DNA of 6,270 nucleotides, from contig DATJGF010000160.1 of the NCBI GenBank assembly GCA_035495315.1, forward strand, positions 1-6,270. The letters run 5' to 3'. The DNA comes from DATJGF01 sp035495315 (GTDB lineage Bacteria > Verrucomicrobiota > Verrucomicrobiia > Limisphaerales > UBA8199). Positions 1 through 6,086 of the stretch are shown piece by piece. Under the pieces are notes generated by a model that made no database searches, was not told where the DNA came from, and was given only the letters and a program-made list of their open reading frames with translations. Numbering within the stretch: position 1 is the first letter of the stretch; the number at the start of each line of letters is the position of its first letter. Made by a program: the position numbers and the translations under genes.

Positions 1-70
1 GGGTGCCTGTCTTAACTGTGCACCGGGAAAACCGCTGAATGAAGCGCTTGGAAGGCCCAGCAAATAGCTT

Positions 71-95
71 CACCCCGCTGAAGCTGAAGCGGGTG
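71..95. repeat. Inverted repeat / hairpin
   Basis: The arms CACCCCGCT (71-79) and AGCGGGTG (88-95) can pair with one bulged C, leaving an 8-base loop. The loop and right arm contain the direct repeat CTGAAG CTGAAG. No T-run follows on the plus strand, so it is a weak candidate for an intrinsic terminator. It could equally be part of a dispersed intergenic repeat. Confidence 0.4.
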
Positions 96-140
96 TTATG
101 AGAGCCGAGGAACAGGTGAACAAAAATTGAGATGCGTCCC

Positions 141-169
141 CAGGATAGAACAGGATGGACAGGATGGAA
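141..169. repeat. Short tandem repeat, CAGGATGGA units
   Basis: Three imperfect units stand in tandem: CAGGATAGAA (141-150), CAGGATGGA (151-159) and CAGGATGGAA (160-169). Read on the minus strand they are TCCATCCTG-type units. From memory, not from a search, similar CAGGAT-type runs are common between genes in Verrucomicrobiota-like genomes. They encode nothing obvious; the minus frame through them reads SCPSC, which is just the repeat translated. Confidence 0.65.
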
Positions 170-706
170 CTCTGGACTGCCGGAACGAGGTTGTCTCCTT
201 TACCGAATCAAAACTGTGCCAAAGATAGGGTGAAAGGAATTGCGGAAATATGGAGCGAGCGAAGGGATTCAATTGATAATTGAACATCGATAAGAAATTG
301 CTTTTTAGGGGCAGCCCTTTACTAAACGCTGCGCGGGTATCCTTATTCTCCCAAAGGGCTCTAAAACCGCCCAGTAGTATCAGAACCCGTACCCGTCCCG
401 CGCCGGCAAGTAATCTGTTACCGGTTTCGCCAGGTTTGACCGTGCACCAGGGCGGATCGGGAGTCTCAAAACAAAATGTTTGGCCACAACTCTCGCGCCC
501 GCAGGATGACGTCTGTTCCGGTCATGTCTTGCAGGAAAAGGCTGACGAGCACCACTGACTGAACAGTTGCTGTTTGTATCAACAAATCACCGACGATCTC
601 GACAACTGGCATCCGCAGCTTTGTTCAAAAGCTCAGCTCAGCCAGGACTCCACCTAACAAACTGTGGTAGTTAGTGAACGCCCCGACTCCGATGCAGTTT
701 CAAAAG

Positions 707-1927
707 TCACGGCACCTCCAACCGGTAGAACGAGCCGGACGAGGGAGGGGTAAGGCTCAGCCGGAAAGCCCCCTGGGCGTCGAATTGGTTGGTGGAAACT
801 CGTGTCCATTGGCTCAGCGCCACGGCCGGAGCAAACGTGCCGAGGAGGTAGAATGTGCCGGAGGGGGGGCCATTGGTTCCAACAAGAACGAGGGTCGCTC
901 CCTGGCCGCGAACGGCGGTGAATCTCAGGGCCGGTACCGGCGCGGAGGAGTAGTCGTAAGCCCGAACGTAATCTACCTGGATCTCTGCCGGAAAAACGGT
1001 TCCGGCGTTCGGGTCGCCAACAAAGTACCCGCCCACCGCCAGGTTCATAATGAGGTAGAACGGCTGATTGAAAGGCGCCGGGAAGGGCCCCCCCGAACTC
1101 CACCAGGAGGTCTGGGTCTGATAAAGCTGGCCATCCACATACCAGCTAAAGGAATTGGTGCTCCATTGGAGAGCATAGACGTGGAAATTACCGACCGAGT
1201 CCCCGGACGGAAACCTAAAGGAAGGCCCGAAAGACTGGGTGTTGGCGGGATACTCGCCGCCGAAATGGAGAGTGCCGAAAACCGTGGTCGGATCCTGGCC
1301 GCGATTTTCCATAATGTCGACTTCGCCAGAAGCCGCCCAGGACCCGTAAACCGAATCCCGGGGCATGAGCCAGAAAGCGGGCCAGAAGCCCATGCCCATG
1401 GGCAGACGTGCGCGAAACTCGAACCGGCCGTAAGTCGTGCTGAACCGCCCCTGGGTCTTAAGCCGGGCAGAGGTATAATCCGCTCCACCGAAGCTTTCCC
1501 TTCGGGCAATGATGTGCAGCAGACCGTTGCTGACGACCACGTTTTGAGGACGGGAGGTGTAGTACTCCAGTTCGTTGTTGCCCCAGCCGGGAAAGGGCGG
1601 CCCCGTGCCGAGGTCATAGGTCCAGCGACTTGCATCCACGGCGACGCCGTTGAACTCGTCATTCCAAACCAGCCGCCAGTCTGCCAGGCTGCACGCTGGG
1701 CTGCTGATGAGATAGGCTAACAAGAGGCCTAAGAGCCGGGCGGAGCGCGCTTGGGTTCGGAGAGCAACCGGCTCATGCCGACTGGAAACCGCGAAAGTCC
1801 GCAGGCTTGGCAAAAGGATCTTGCCGCAGGCCGGTTGCAAAGGCCGCCGGTGACAAAGTGTACCATCTTCGTCGGTGTCCTCTGAAACGCAGGCACCAGC
1901 CTGTATCGCAAGATCCGAACCGCTCAT
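707..1927 (-). CDS. Secreted GH16 beta-glucanase (laminarinase-like)
   Basis: A glycoside hydrolase family 16 enzyme, expected to cut internal beta-1,3 (or mixed beta-1,3/1,4) glucan linkages with retention, outside the cytoplasm. In the 406-residue reading, a hydrophobic stretch at 65-76 followed by SLA (80-82) looks like a signal peptide. The GH16 fold runs from about W84 to Y324. It contains the family block GWGNNELEYYT (114-124), WPAFWLMPR (182-190), the active site GEVDIMENRG (201-210; predicted nucleophile E202, assisting D204, acid/base E207), HFGG (221-224) and NLAVGG (295-300). The EVDIME spacing with an extra residue is the laminarinase-type form. Residues about 330-406 form a small beta-rich tail ending FYRLEVP, of the kind seen on secreted Verrucomicrobiota proteins. 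The start is uncertain. ATG 1927 gives about 64 atypical residues before the signal peptide and has no ribosome binding site. TTG 1813 is an in-frame alternative, and a better-looking ATG at 1776 is in another frame. Family confidence is high, exact substrate low. Confidence 0.93.
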   Translation of the reverse strand: MSGSDLAIQAGACVSEDTDEDGTLCHRRPLQPACGKILLPSLRTFAVSSRHEPVALRTQARSARLLGLLLAYLISSPACSLADWRLVWNDEFNGVAVDASRWTYDLGTGPPFPGWGNNELEYYTSRPQNVVVSNGLLHIIARRESFGGADYTSARLKTQGRFSTTYGRFEFRARLPMGMGFWPAFWLMPRDSVYGSWAASGEVDIMENRGQDPTTVFGTLHFGGEYPANTQSFGPSFRFPSGDSVGNFHVYALQWSTNSFSWYVDGQLYQTQTSWWSSGGPFPAPFNQPFYLIMNLAVGGYFVGDPNAGTVFPAEIQVDYVRAYDYSSAPVPALRFTAVRGQGATLVLVGTNGPPSGTFYLLGTFAPAVALSQWTRVSTNQFDAQGAFRLSLTPPSSGSFYRLEVP

Positions 1928-1968
1928 TGTTGTCGAGTCCCTGAACGCCGAGACCGTTTACCATGCTA

Positions 1969-2341
1969 TCACCGGGCTTTGTAGTAAACAACCGCGCCTG
2001 GGTCAACCATGCTAACAGGTAAGCTGAACGCCGCCCGGGTGAGCCCAGACCTCTTCGTGAAAAAGTCTACGACCCAAGTCAGGTCCACGTGTGAAATTCC
2101 TGTTGCCTCAACAAAGATCTGAGCGCTGGCCATCAGAAGATCAGTTGGCCGGGTTTCTTGACTCATTACCTGCTTCAATCCTTCCCAGATCTCACCAGGG
2201 ATCGCATGGGACACGGTGGCGAACTCCCCTACCAGTATTGGCAATCAGCTTAGCATCACGCTGGAGCCTGCTGCCGGCAATCGCTTTTTTCAGACTCGTT
2301 CCGAAGAGCCCATGATGTCTAAAGGTCAGGAGAGGGATCAC
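1969..2341 (-). pseudogene. Possible frameshifted gene remnant, unknown family
   Basis: On the minus strand, a frame starting at GTG 2341 reads through segments such as LKKAIAGSRLQRDAKLIANTG. Near 2227-2230 lies a GGGG run. Changing frame there joins it to a second frame that continues GEFATVSHAIPGEIWEGL, then runs about 80 codons to a TGA at 1969-1971. The second frame alone is preceded directly by TGA and would need a TTG start (2244). Both halves have amphipathic, protein-like composition, and the joint at a G-run is a classic indel site. No family is recognised and no good ribosome binding site is seen before 2341. Alternatives are a real short protein of about 91 residues, or chance open frames. 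Confidence 0.3.
1978..2006 (-). promoter_or_regulatory. Possible sigma70-type promoter for the GH16 gene
   Basis: On the minus strand TTGACC (2006-2001) is followed after exactly 17 bases by TACAAA (1983-1978), a 4/6 match to TATAAT. Transcription would begin near 1970, about 45 bases before ATG 1927. The same TTGACC-17 arrangement precedes the tmRNA and the barrel-protein gene. The -35 box overlaps the end of a possible gene remnant, so this could be chance. Confidence 0.35.
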
Positions 2342-2590
2342 TCATTTCTGTTGCAGGTTCTTTTGATCCTGGAGGTTCATGTTGGTTGATTGTGTGGAGT
2401 TGGAGGATTAGGGGTTGGCGATTTGATCCAGTCACGGCCGGTACCGAATTTGGATCTTGGATGGCCCTTCCTGCTGTTTTTATGCCCAAGGAGTACTTTG
2501 GTGTAATGGAAAGGGGTGTCGATCGATCTGAGGGGCGATTCCGGCGCTTTACGGTGAACAACAGACTGTCCATTGAACACAAAAAATGCT

Positions 2591-2596
2591 AAAGGA
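2591..2596 (+). promoter_or_regulatory. Ribosome binding site deciding the PHP-like start
   Basis: AAAGGA stands six bases before ATG 2603. It supports that ATG over the in-frame TTG at 2573, which would place ten extra residues in front of the twin-arginine motif and has no comparable site. Confidence 0.7.
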
Positions 2597-2602
2597 CTTC
2601 TT

Positions 2603-3415
2603 ATGAAACGACGCACCTTTTTAAGAACTGCGAGTTTGGCGACAGCTTTCGTGGTTGCCAGGCCCTTAATGAACTTCGCAATCGCGGCGGAGAAGTTCGA
2701 GTTCCCTTTGTGGGACCTCCATGTACACCTGACCGATCGCTTCTCGATCCAACAGGCCCTCGCGATAGCACAAGATCGGAGCGTTCGGTTTGGCATTTTG
2801 GAACATCCTGGCTCGAGTGCGATTGCCAACGATGCTGCCCTTCGAAAATACATAGAAGGCTTGCGCCAATTCCCTGTTCTTATTGGCCTGCAACCGGTCA
2901 ACCTTGGATGGTCGAAGAAGTTTTCAGCCGAACTCCTGGCTCAAATTGACTATGTCCTCATGGACCCGCAAACCATTCCACTGGGCAACGGTGAATTCAT
3001 GCACATTTGGCAATTCGACACTTACGTCGAGGATACCGACGATTTCATGGAGAGGTATATGGCTTACAGCCTGGAAATCCTCACCAAAGAGCCCATCAAC
3101 ATCTTCGGCTGGCCACTGTTCCTGCCGGTTTGCATAGCCCGCGACTATTACACGTTGTGGACGCAACAACGGATGCAGCAGCTTATTTCCGCTGCCAAGG
3201 CGCGAAACATCGCCTTCGAAATAAACGATATGTCACACACACCGCATGAAGCGTTTATTGGAATGGCCAAAGAGCAGGGACTGAAATTTACTTTTGGCTC
3301 CGATTCCCGCAATAATAATGCCGGTCGGCTGGCTTACTGCAAACGGCTTGCACGGAAATGCGGCCTTAAAGCCGATGATTTTTATACTCCAGTGCACAAG
3401 ACCGGGAATCTGTGA
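2603..3415 (+). CDS. Tat-exported PHP-like metal-dependent hydrolase homologue
   Basis: A 270-residue protein of the PHP (polymerase and histidinol phosphatase) superfamily, predicted to be exported folded through the Tat pathway. MKRRTFLRTASLA at the N-terminus is a twin-arginine signal (R3, R4, F6, L7), with likely cleavage after AIA (26-28). The mature part opens with the PHP motif DLHVHL (H40, H42), then LEHPG (E67, H68). Later metal sites are changed. GLQPVN has Q97 where PHP proteins often have Glu, INIFGWP (166-171) lacks the usual His before Pro, and GSDSRN (232-237) has Arg where the final Asp-x-His is expected. FEIN (205-208) and the tail AGRLAYCKRLARKCGL match a verrucomicrobial/planctomycetal subgroup as I remember it. 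The protein may therefore bind fewer metals or be a non-classical hydrolase; no substrate can be named. The start is set by AAAGGA at 2591-2596. The cyclase-like gene begins 90 bases downstream on the same strand. Confidence 0.82.
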   Translation: MKRRTFLRTASLATAFVVARPLMNFAIAAEKFEFPLWDLHVHLTDRFSIQQALAIAQDRSVRFGILEHPGSSAIANDAALRKYIEGLRQFPVLIGLQPVNLGWSKKFSAELLAQIDYVLMDPQTIPLGNGEFMHIWQFDTYVEDTDDFMERYMAYSLEILTKEPINIFGWPLFLPVCIARDYYTLWTQQRMQQLISAAKARNIAFEINDMSHTPHEAFIGMAKEQGLKFTFGSDSRNNNAGRLAYCKRLARKCGLKADDFYTPVHKTGNL

Positions 3416-3491
3416 TTCCAAGAGATCAGGCTTCCGTCGCCCCGGCCGTGGCTCTAAATCCTTGCCAAAGCCATACCGACCCTCATTCTTT

Positions 3492-3496
3492 GGAAG
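3492..3496 (+). promoter_or_regulatory. Ribosome binding site for a TTG start
   Basis: GGAAG lies nine bases before TTG 3506. No in-frame ATG exists before the conserved ADISGYT motif; the next one (3605) would delete that motif. This site therefore supports TTG as the true start of the DUF2652 gene. Confidence 0.5.
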
Positions 3497-3505
3497 CGAC
3501 CGCGT

Positions 3506-4396
3506 TTGAGACCTGATAGACCACAATTGCCAGAGTCACCCTCCCAGCCTCCTGCGGAACCGGTCTTGCTGATCCTCGCCGATATTAGCGGTTACACACG
3601 CTACATGACCGCTAACGCCAAAACGCTCTCACACAGCCACACCGTCATTGCCGAATTAATTCAAGCGATTGCCAGTGCCGTTGAGGTTCCATTGGAACTC
3701 GTAGAACTCGAGGGTGATGCTATTTTTCTTTTCTGCCGAAAGCCCCCCGACCCGGCAATCTGGAATGGACAGCGCGAACCCATTTGCCGAAAGCTCCTGG
3801 AATTTTTCCACCGCTTTCGGACCCGGCTGCAGGAGCTGCGTCGCTCAAACGTCTGCACCTGTCATGCCTGTGCGAACATTGATCAATTGAGCCTGAAAGT
3901 CCTTGTTCACAGCGGGGAGGTGCTGGTTCACCGCGTGCTCCAGTTCAACAAGTTATCTGGCGTGGATGTCATCCTAATTCATCGGTTGCTGAAGAACTCC
4001 GTGGGCCGCCCCGAATATCTGCTGCTCACCGAGGCCGCTTACCGCGACTTGCAGTTCCCCGCAGATACCCGCTTTGAAGCGGGTTCCGAACAATATGAAC
4101 ACCTCGGAGACATCACAACGTTCGTTCATTATCTAGACGGGGAGCGGGGTCCTCGCGTTGCGGTCGACAGAGGCCTGGCTGCCCGATACCGCGAATCATT
4201 GGGGACATTTCTCAGGCTTTGGTTCGGCCAACTCGCTTGGCCTCGGGCGACACGCCGTGATGTCTCCGCCCAAGAGAGCCTGTTCGCAAGGCTGGGGTTG
4301 AGTCTGATCACGATTCTTCTAACGCCATTGTTTGTACCTGCAGGGGCTTTGGTAGCGGTTATCCATGCCTGGAAATCAGGCCGACAGCTGCGATAG
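3506..4396 (+). CDS. DUF2652 nucleotidyl-cyclase-like protein, membrane-tethered
   Basis: A 296-residue protein resembling DUF2652, a family related to class III adenylate/guanylate cyclase catalytic domains. ILADISGYTRYM (23-34) carries the first predicted metal-binding Asp (D26), and ELEGDAIFLF (67-76) the second (D71). LKVLVHSGEV (130-139) aligns with the cyclase GIHxGEV strand, and LSGVDVILIHRLLKN (150-164) with the helix that in cyclases reads GxxVNxAxRL. The substrate-specifying and transition-state residues of true cyclases are not obvious, so catalysis is unproven. Three cysteines, C117, C119 and C122 (CTCHAC), form a compact cluster of unknown role. Residues about 263-286 are a hydrophobic segment followed by KSGRQLR, consistent with one C-terminal membrane helix and the domain in the cytoplasm. 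The start is TTG, as no usable ATG exists. It follows the PHP-like gene by 90 bases and may share its transcript. Confidence 0.82.
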   Translation: MRPDRPQLPESPSQPPAEPVLLILADISGYTRYMTANAKTLSHSHTVIAELIQAIASAVEVPLELVELEGDAIFLFCRKPPDPAIWNGQREPICRKLLEFFHRFRTRLQELRRSNVCTCHACANIDQLSLKVLVHSGEVLVHRVLQFNKLSGVDVILIHRLLKNSVGRPEYLLLTEAAYRDLQFPADTRFEAGSEQYEHLGDITTFVHYLDGERGPRVAVDRGLAARYRESLGTFLRLWFGQLAWPRATRRDVSAQESLFARLGLSLITILLTPLFVPAGALVAVIHAWKSGRQLR

Positions 4397-4486
4397 TCGC
4401 CCCCCCCGCCGACGCATAGACCGCTTTCGATAACTTTGCCCCGCAGGATCCCGACGCGCCCGGGAATATCCCTCCCCATCTCAAGA

Positions 4487-4842
4487 TGGTGGAGGCGGCG
4501 GGAGTTGAACCCGCGTCCTAAGCAAATCTACCAGCCGCGACTACATGCTTAGTCAGGAGAGAGTTTTCTTCCGGGTGATAACGGCCTGACACCGAATCAC
4601 CCAGCCTAGCCTGCAGGATAAGAGATTCAGTCAACAGCGCGCAGGCGCCGTCATTGACCTAACCTGCTGTGGCGTTCATCCGGCGTAGCAGGTATCCACC
4701 AGCGAGCGTCGCGACACATTAGGCCGCGAGAGCTAATTCTTCGTTAGCAATTATGTTTTGGTCCGATGATTAACGAGGCCAACGAACCATCCTCGGCATG
4801 CCGCCTCTGGCGTACCTGCAAAGTCGAAACCAGTACGCCCCC
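4487..4842 (-). ncRNA. ssrA: tmRNA (transfer-messenger RNA), one-piece
   Basis: A 356-base tmRNA, which with SmpB rescues stalled ribosomes and tags the unfinished protein for proteolysis. The 5' end GGGGGCG (4842-4836) pairs with CGCCTCC (4496-4490) to form the seven-pair acceptor stem with one G-U, followed by the encoded ACCA end, whose CCA is at 4489-4487. The 5' portion continues TACTGGTTTCGACTTTGC, the conserved tRNA-like start. The 3' portion has a T arm, GCGGG-TTCAACT-CCCGC, just inside the acceptor stem. In the middle an open frame encodes the tag ANEELALAA. There is no sign of circular permutation or of an intron. A clear promoter lies directly upstream, and the transcript would need only a short 5' leader removed. 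I saw no convincing intrinsic terminator between 4487 and 4397. Confidence 0.97.
4719..4748 (-). other. tmRNA tag reading frame (ANEELALAA)
   Basis: GCT at 4748-4746 is the proposed resume codon, followed by nine codons in all, ANEELALAA, and a TAA stop (4721-4719). The five bases before it, TAATT, resemble the TAGTC that sets the frame in Escherichia coli tmRNA, including the A four bases upstream. The C-terminal LALAA is the typical degradation signal recognised by ClpXP-type proteases. Reading further upstream in the same frame would add SSDQNII, but a Gly or Ala resume codon at this position is the normal arrangement. Confidence 0.88.
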
Positions 4843-4857
4843 AAAGCAGACTGGAGA

Positions 4858-4886
4858 AGTATCGGGCAGGAACACTCTTAGGTCAA
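4858..4886 (-). promoter_or_regulatory. sigma70-type promoter for tmRNA
   Basis: TTGACC (4886-4881, 5/6 match to TTGACA) is separated by exactly 17 bases from GATACT (4863-4858, 4/6 match to TATAAT). Transcription is predicted to start near 4850, about eight bases before the mature tmRNA 5' end. That is what RNase P processing of a short leader would need. Strength and spacing fit a constitutive housekeeping promoter. Confidence 0.75.
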
Positions 4887-4968
4887 GGTGACAACAGTCA
4901 GTCGGTCCGCAGCGAGCCGTTTGACCCGACGTCCTACAAACCCTGCAGTAAAAATTGAATGGGCGTGC

Positions 4969-4999
4969 TTGACGTTCTTCGTTTTCCATCTGCAATAAT
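4969..4999 (+). promoter_or_regulatory. Possible promoter for the 125-residue protein gene
   Basis: TTGACG (4969-4974) and AATAAT (4994-4999, 5/6 match) are 19 bases apart, longer than ideal. However the -10 box is preceded by TGC, giving an extended -10 (TGnAATAAT) that can compensate. The transcript would start near 5006, about 32 bases before ATG 5038, and would diverge from the tmRNA promoter some 85 bases away. Confidence 0.4.
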
Positions 5000-5037
5000 A
5001 GCATTGACTTATATTTGACAGTAGGGATGATTATGAG

Positions 5038-5415
5038 ATGAATTCGAAGTCGCTCGCTATCTCGCGCGAGGCCATAGAACTTGCGGATCATTTTGAAGTG
5101 GTCCTTTCCAACGGATATCGCGTCCAGATCGCGGCGGATCAAGAGAATCCGATGGAATCTTTTGAGCACCTTGGCAGGGCAATTCTCGGAGAGATCTTCT
5201 TGCAGTCCATAGAGAAGAAGAGCGATTTCAAGGAAGCTTTTGGCGCGGTGAACGCGGAAATAACCAGCCTGGTGGACAACCTTGATTACAGCGGAGTCCG
5301 GACGGCGCTCAAGACAGCCATCCTGGCGCATTTCATCAAAGCGTACAAGGATGTTGAAAAGGGCCTGCCGAAGAAGAGGCCAAGGAGAAAGAAGGGTCAC
5401 CGATCTTGCAGATAA
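5038..5415 (+). CDS. Hypothetical 125-residue protein with basic tail
   Basis: I do not recognise this family. The protein has no signal peptide and no membrane segment, so it is probably cytoplasmic. Residues 1-35 contain a likely helix and a beta-rich piece (VVLSNGYRVQIAAD). Residues about 38-105 look mostly helical, with alternating acidic and hydrophobic positions (for example KSDFKEAFGAVNAEITSLVD). The last 14 residues, from K112, are strongly basic (KKRPRRKKGHRSCR), which would suit contact with nucleic acid or acidic surfaces; that is inference from charge only. The start ATG 5038 has a weak AGGG 11 bases upstream, and another ATG at 5033 is out of frame and stops at once. It is divergent from tmRNA and convergent with the barrel-protein gene, with 49 bases between stops. 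The opposite strand also has a long open frame here, but that one runs into the tmRNA. Confidence 0.62.
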   Translation: MNSKSLAISREAIELADHFEVVLSNGYRVQIAADQENPMESFEHLGRAILGEIFLQSIEKKSDFKEAFGAVNAEITSLVDNLDYSGVRTALKTAILAHFIKAYKDVEKGLPKKRPRRKKGHRSCR

Positions 5416-5464
5416 GGCGACAGTACCACCGTAAACCGCGGGTTGGATCAGTTAATGAGAAAAG

Positions 5465-6070
5465 CTAAAACGCCAAGGTGACGCCGCCGGACACTTCGCC
5501 TTGCCACATGGTGCTGCCGCTGAACCGAGCAACCGTGACTCCGCCTGTAGAGATAAATGCGCTTTCGCTGTTGACGACGGTGCAGTAGCCACGCACATCG
5601 GCGCGGAGTGCGAGATTGCGGAACAGGAAGAATTTTACACCGCCACCAATACTGAGGCTGAAGCGCGCCTCCAAATCGCTGTCTTCAGGAGCGAACAGGC
5701 TGGCGCCCAGCAAGCCGGTGATATACGGGTGGAACCGGCCGTAAGCAGTTTCCAAAACGCCGCCAATCTGGAACACGTCGACCGTAACGCGCAGCCGGCC
5801 CGATCCTCCCAACTCGTGAAAATCAACGCCGCTTTCCTGGCGACTCCATAACAGCTCCAACTTAATGTCCGGCGCTTCACGAGGGGCGTAATCGAGGGAT
5901 AACCCATAGGCTCGGCCGCCCTCGAGGCTCAGTTTCTGATCGCCAGCGGTTTCGATCCCACCGCCCCAACGGTAACCGTAAAAGGGAGAGATCTCGAACA
6001 TTCCTTGCGCTTTCAGAGCCATCGAGGGCAGGAGGAGGCAGCCGGCAAGGATAATCGTTTTTAACTTCAT
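5465..6070 (-). CDS. Outer-membrane beta-barrel protein
   Basis: A 201-residue small barrel protein of the outer membrane beta-barrel (OMP_b-brl/porin-like) group. MKLKTIILAGCLLLPSMALKA is a signal peptide with likely cleavage after A21. It contains LAGC (8-11), a lipobox-like string, but the hydrophobic core continues past the Cys, so I favour signal peptidase I. The mature protein is a series of amphipathic strands rich in Gly and aromatic residues: ISPFYGYRWGG (27-37), AYGLSLDYAP (54-63), IKLELLWSRQ (69-78), RVTVDVFQIGGVLETAY (94-110), FHPYITGLLGASLF (113-126), FSLSIGGGVKFFLF (137-150), LALRADVRGY (153-162). It ends SGGVTLAF, with the terminal Phe expected for recognition by the BAM assembly machinery. 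Eight strands are plausible. Its role (structural, adhesion or channel) cannot be told. The start ATG 6070 is chosen for the signal peptide; no clear Shine-Dalgarno precedes it. Confidence 0.85.
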   Translation of the reverse strand: MKLKTIILAGCLLLPSMALKAQGMFEISPFYGYRWGGGIETAGDQKLSLEGGRAYGLSLDYAPREAPDIKLELLWSRQESGVDFHELGGSGRLRVTVDVFQIGGVLETAYGRFHPYITGLLGASLFAPEDSDLEARFSLSIGGGVKFFLFRNLALRADVRGYCTVVNSESAFISTGGVTVARFSGSTMWQGEVSGGVTLAF

Positions 6071-6072
6071 GG

Positions 6073-6085
6073 CGCGAGACTCGCG
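6073..6085. promoter_or_regulatory. Palindrome between -10 box and barrel gene start
   Basis: CGCGAGACTCGCG is an inverted repeat with five-base arms (CGCGA/TCGCG) and a three-base centre. It lies between the predicted -10 box and ATG 6070, where it could be a repressor site or, if transcribed, a small hairpin masking the start region. It stands where a ribosome binding site would be expected. Confidence 0.4.
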
Positions 6086-6086
6086 G

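Larger units (their letters stand above)
1..706. other. Gene-poor spacer at left edge
   Basis: No convincing gene was found in these roughly 700 bases. On the plus strand a frame open from the window edge ends in TGA at 36-38 and is followed at once by an ATG (39-41) and a 20-codon frame starting MKRLEGPANSF. It has no visible ribosome binding site and could be a repeat-derived or vestigial reading frame. On the minus strand one frame is free of stops from 521 to 96 (about 141 codons), but its first ATG is at 287 and the composition is not clearly protein-like. A hairpin (71-95) and a short tandem repeat (141-169) are listed separately. I see no tRNA, riboswitch or mobile-element end. Confidence 0.6.
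1928..2602. other. Long spacer between the GH16 and PHP-like genes
   Basis: No intact gene is recognised in these 675 bases. Part of it (1969-2341, minus strand) may be a decayed gene and is listed separately. On the plus strand, ATG ATG at 2312-2317 opens a 25-codon frame (MMSKGQERDH...) with no ribosome binding site, and a 68-codon frame at 2386-2592 begins with TTG; neither looks like a known protein. I found no strong -35/-10 pair that would clearly serve the downstream PHP-like gene. Confidence 0.5.

Noticed and set aside
280..558. 92-codon plus-strand frame from TTG
   Set aside because: No ribosome binding site, low-complexity Pro/Ser/Arg composition and no domain; likely chance opening in GC-rich spacer.
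674..1720. 348-codon plus-strand frame
   Set aside because: It is the mirror of the GH16 gene; the minus strand carries the catalytic motif GEVDIMENRG and the family blocks, and the plus reading has no recognisable domain.
1773..2006. 77-codon minus-strand frame ending at the ATG 1776 overlap
   Set aside because: The ATGA overlap with the alternative GH16 start is tempting as translational coupling, but the frame has no ribosome binding site, odd composition, and the downstream ATG frame stops after 15 codons.
2377..2901. 174-codon minus-strand frame opposite the PHP-like gene start
   Set aside because: It overlaps antisense the Tat signal and HVH motif of a clear gene and has no family features.
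4397..4486. Intrinsic terminator for tmRNA
   Set aside because: Small GC hairpins (GGGA-TAT-TCCC; TCCCG...CGGGA on the minus strand) are present but none is followed by a T-run.
4744..5400. 218-codon minus-strand frame
   Set aside because: It runs through the tmRNA promoter and into the tmRNA itself, and is antisense to the 5038-5415 gene, which has a better start, codon pattern and promoter.
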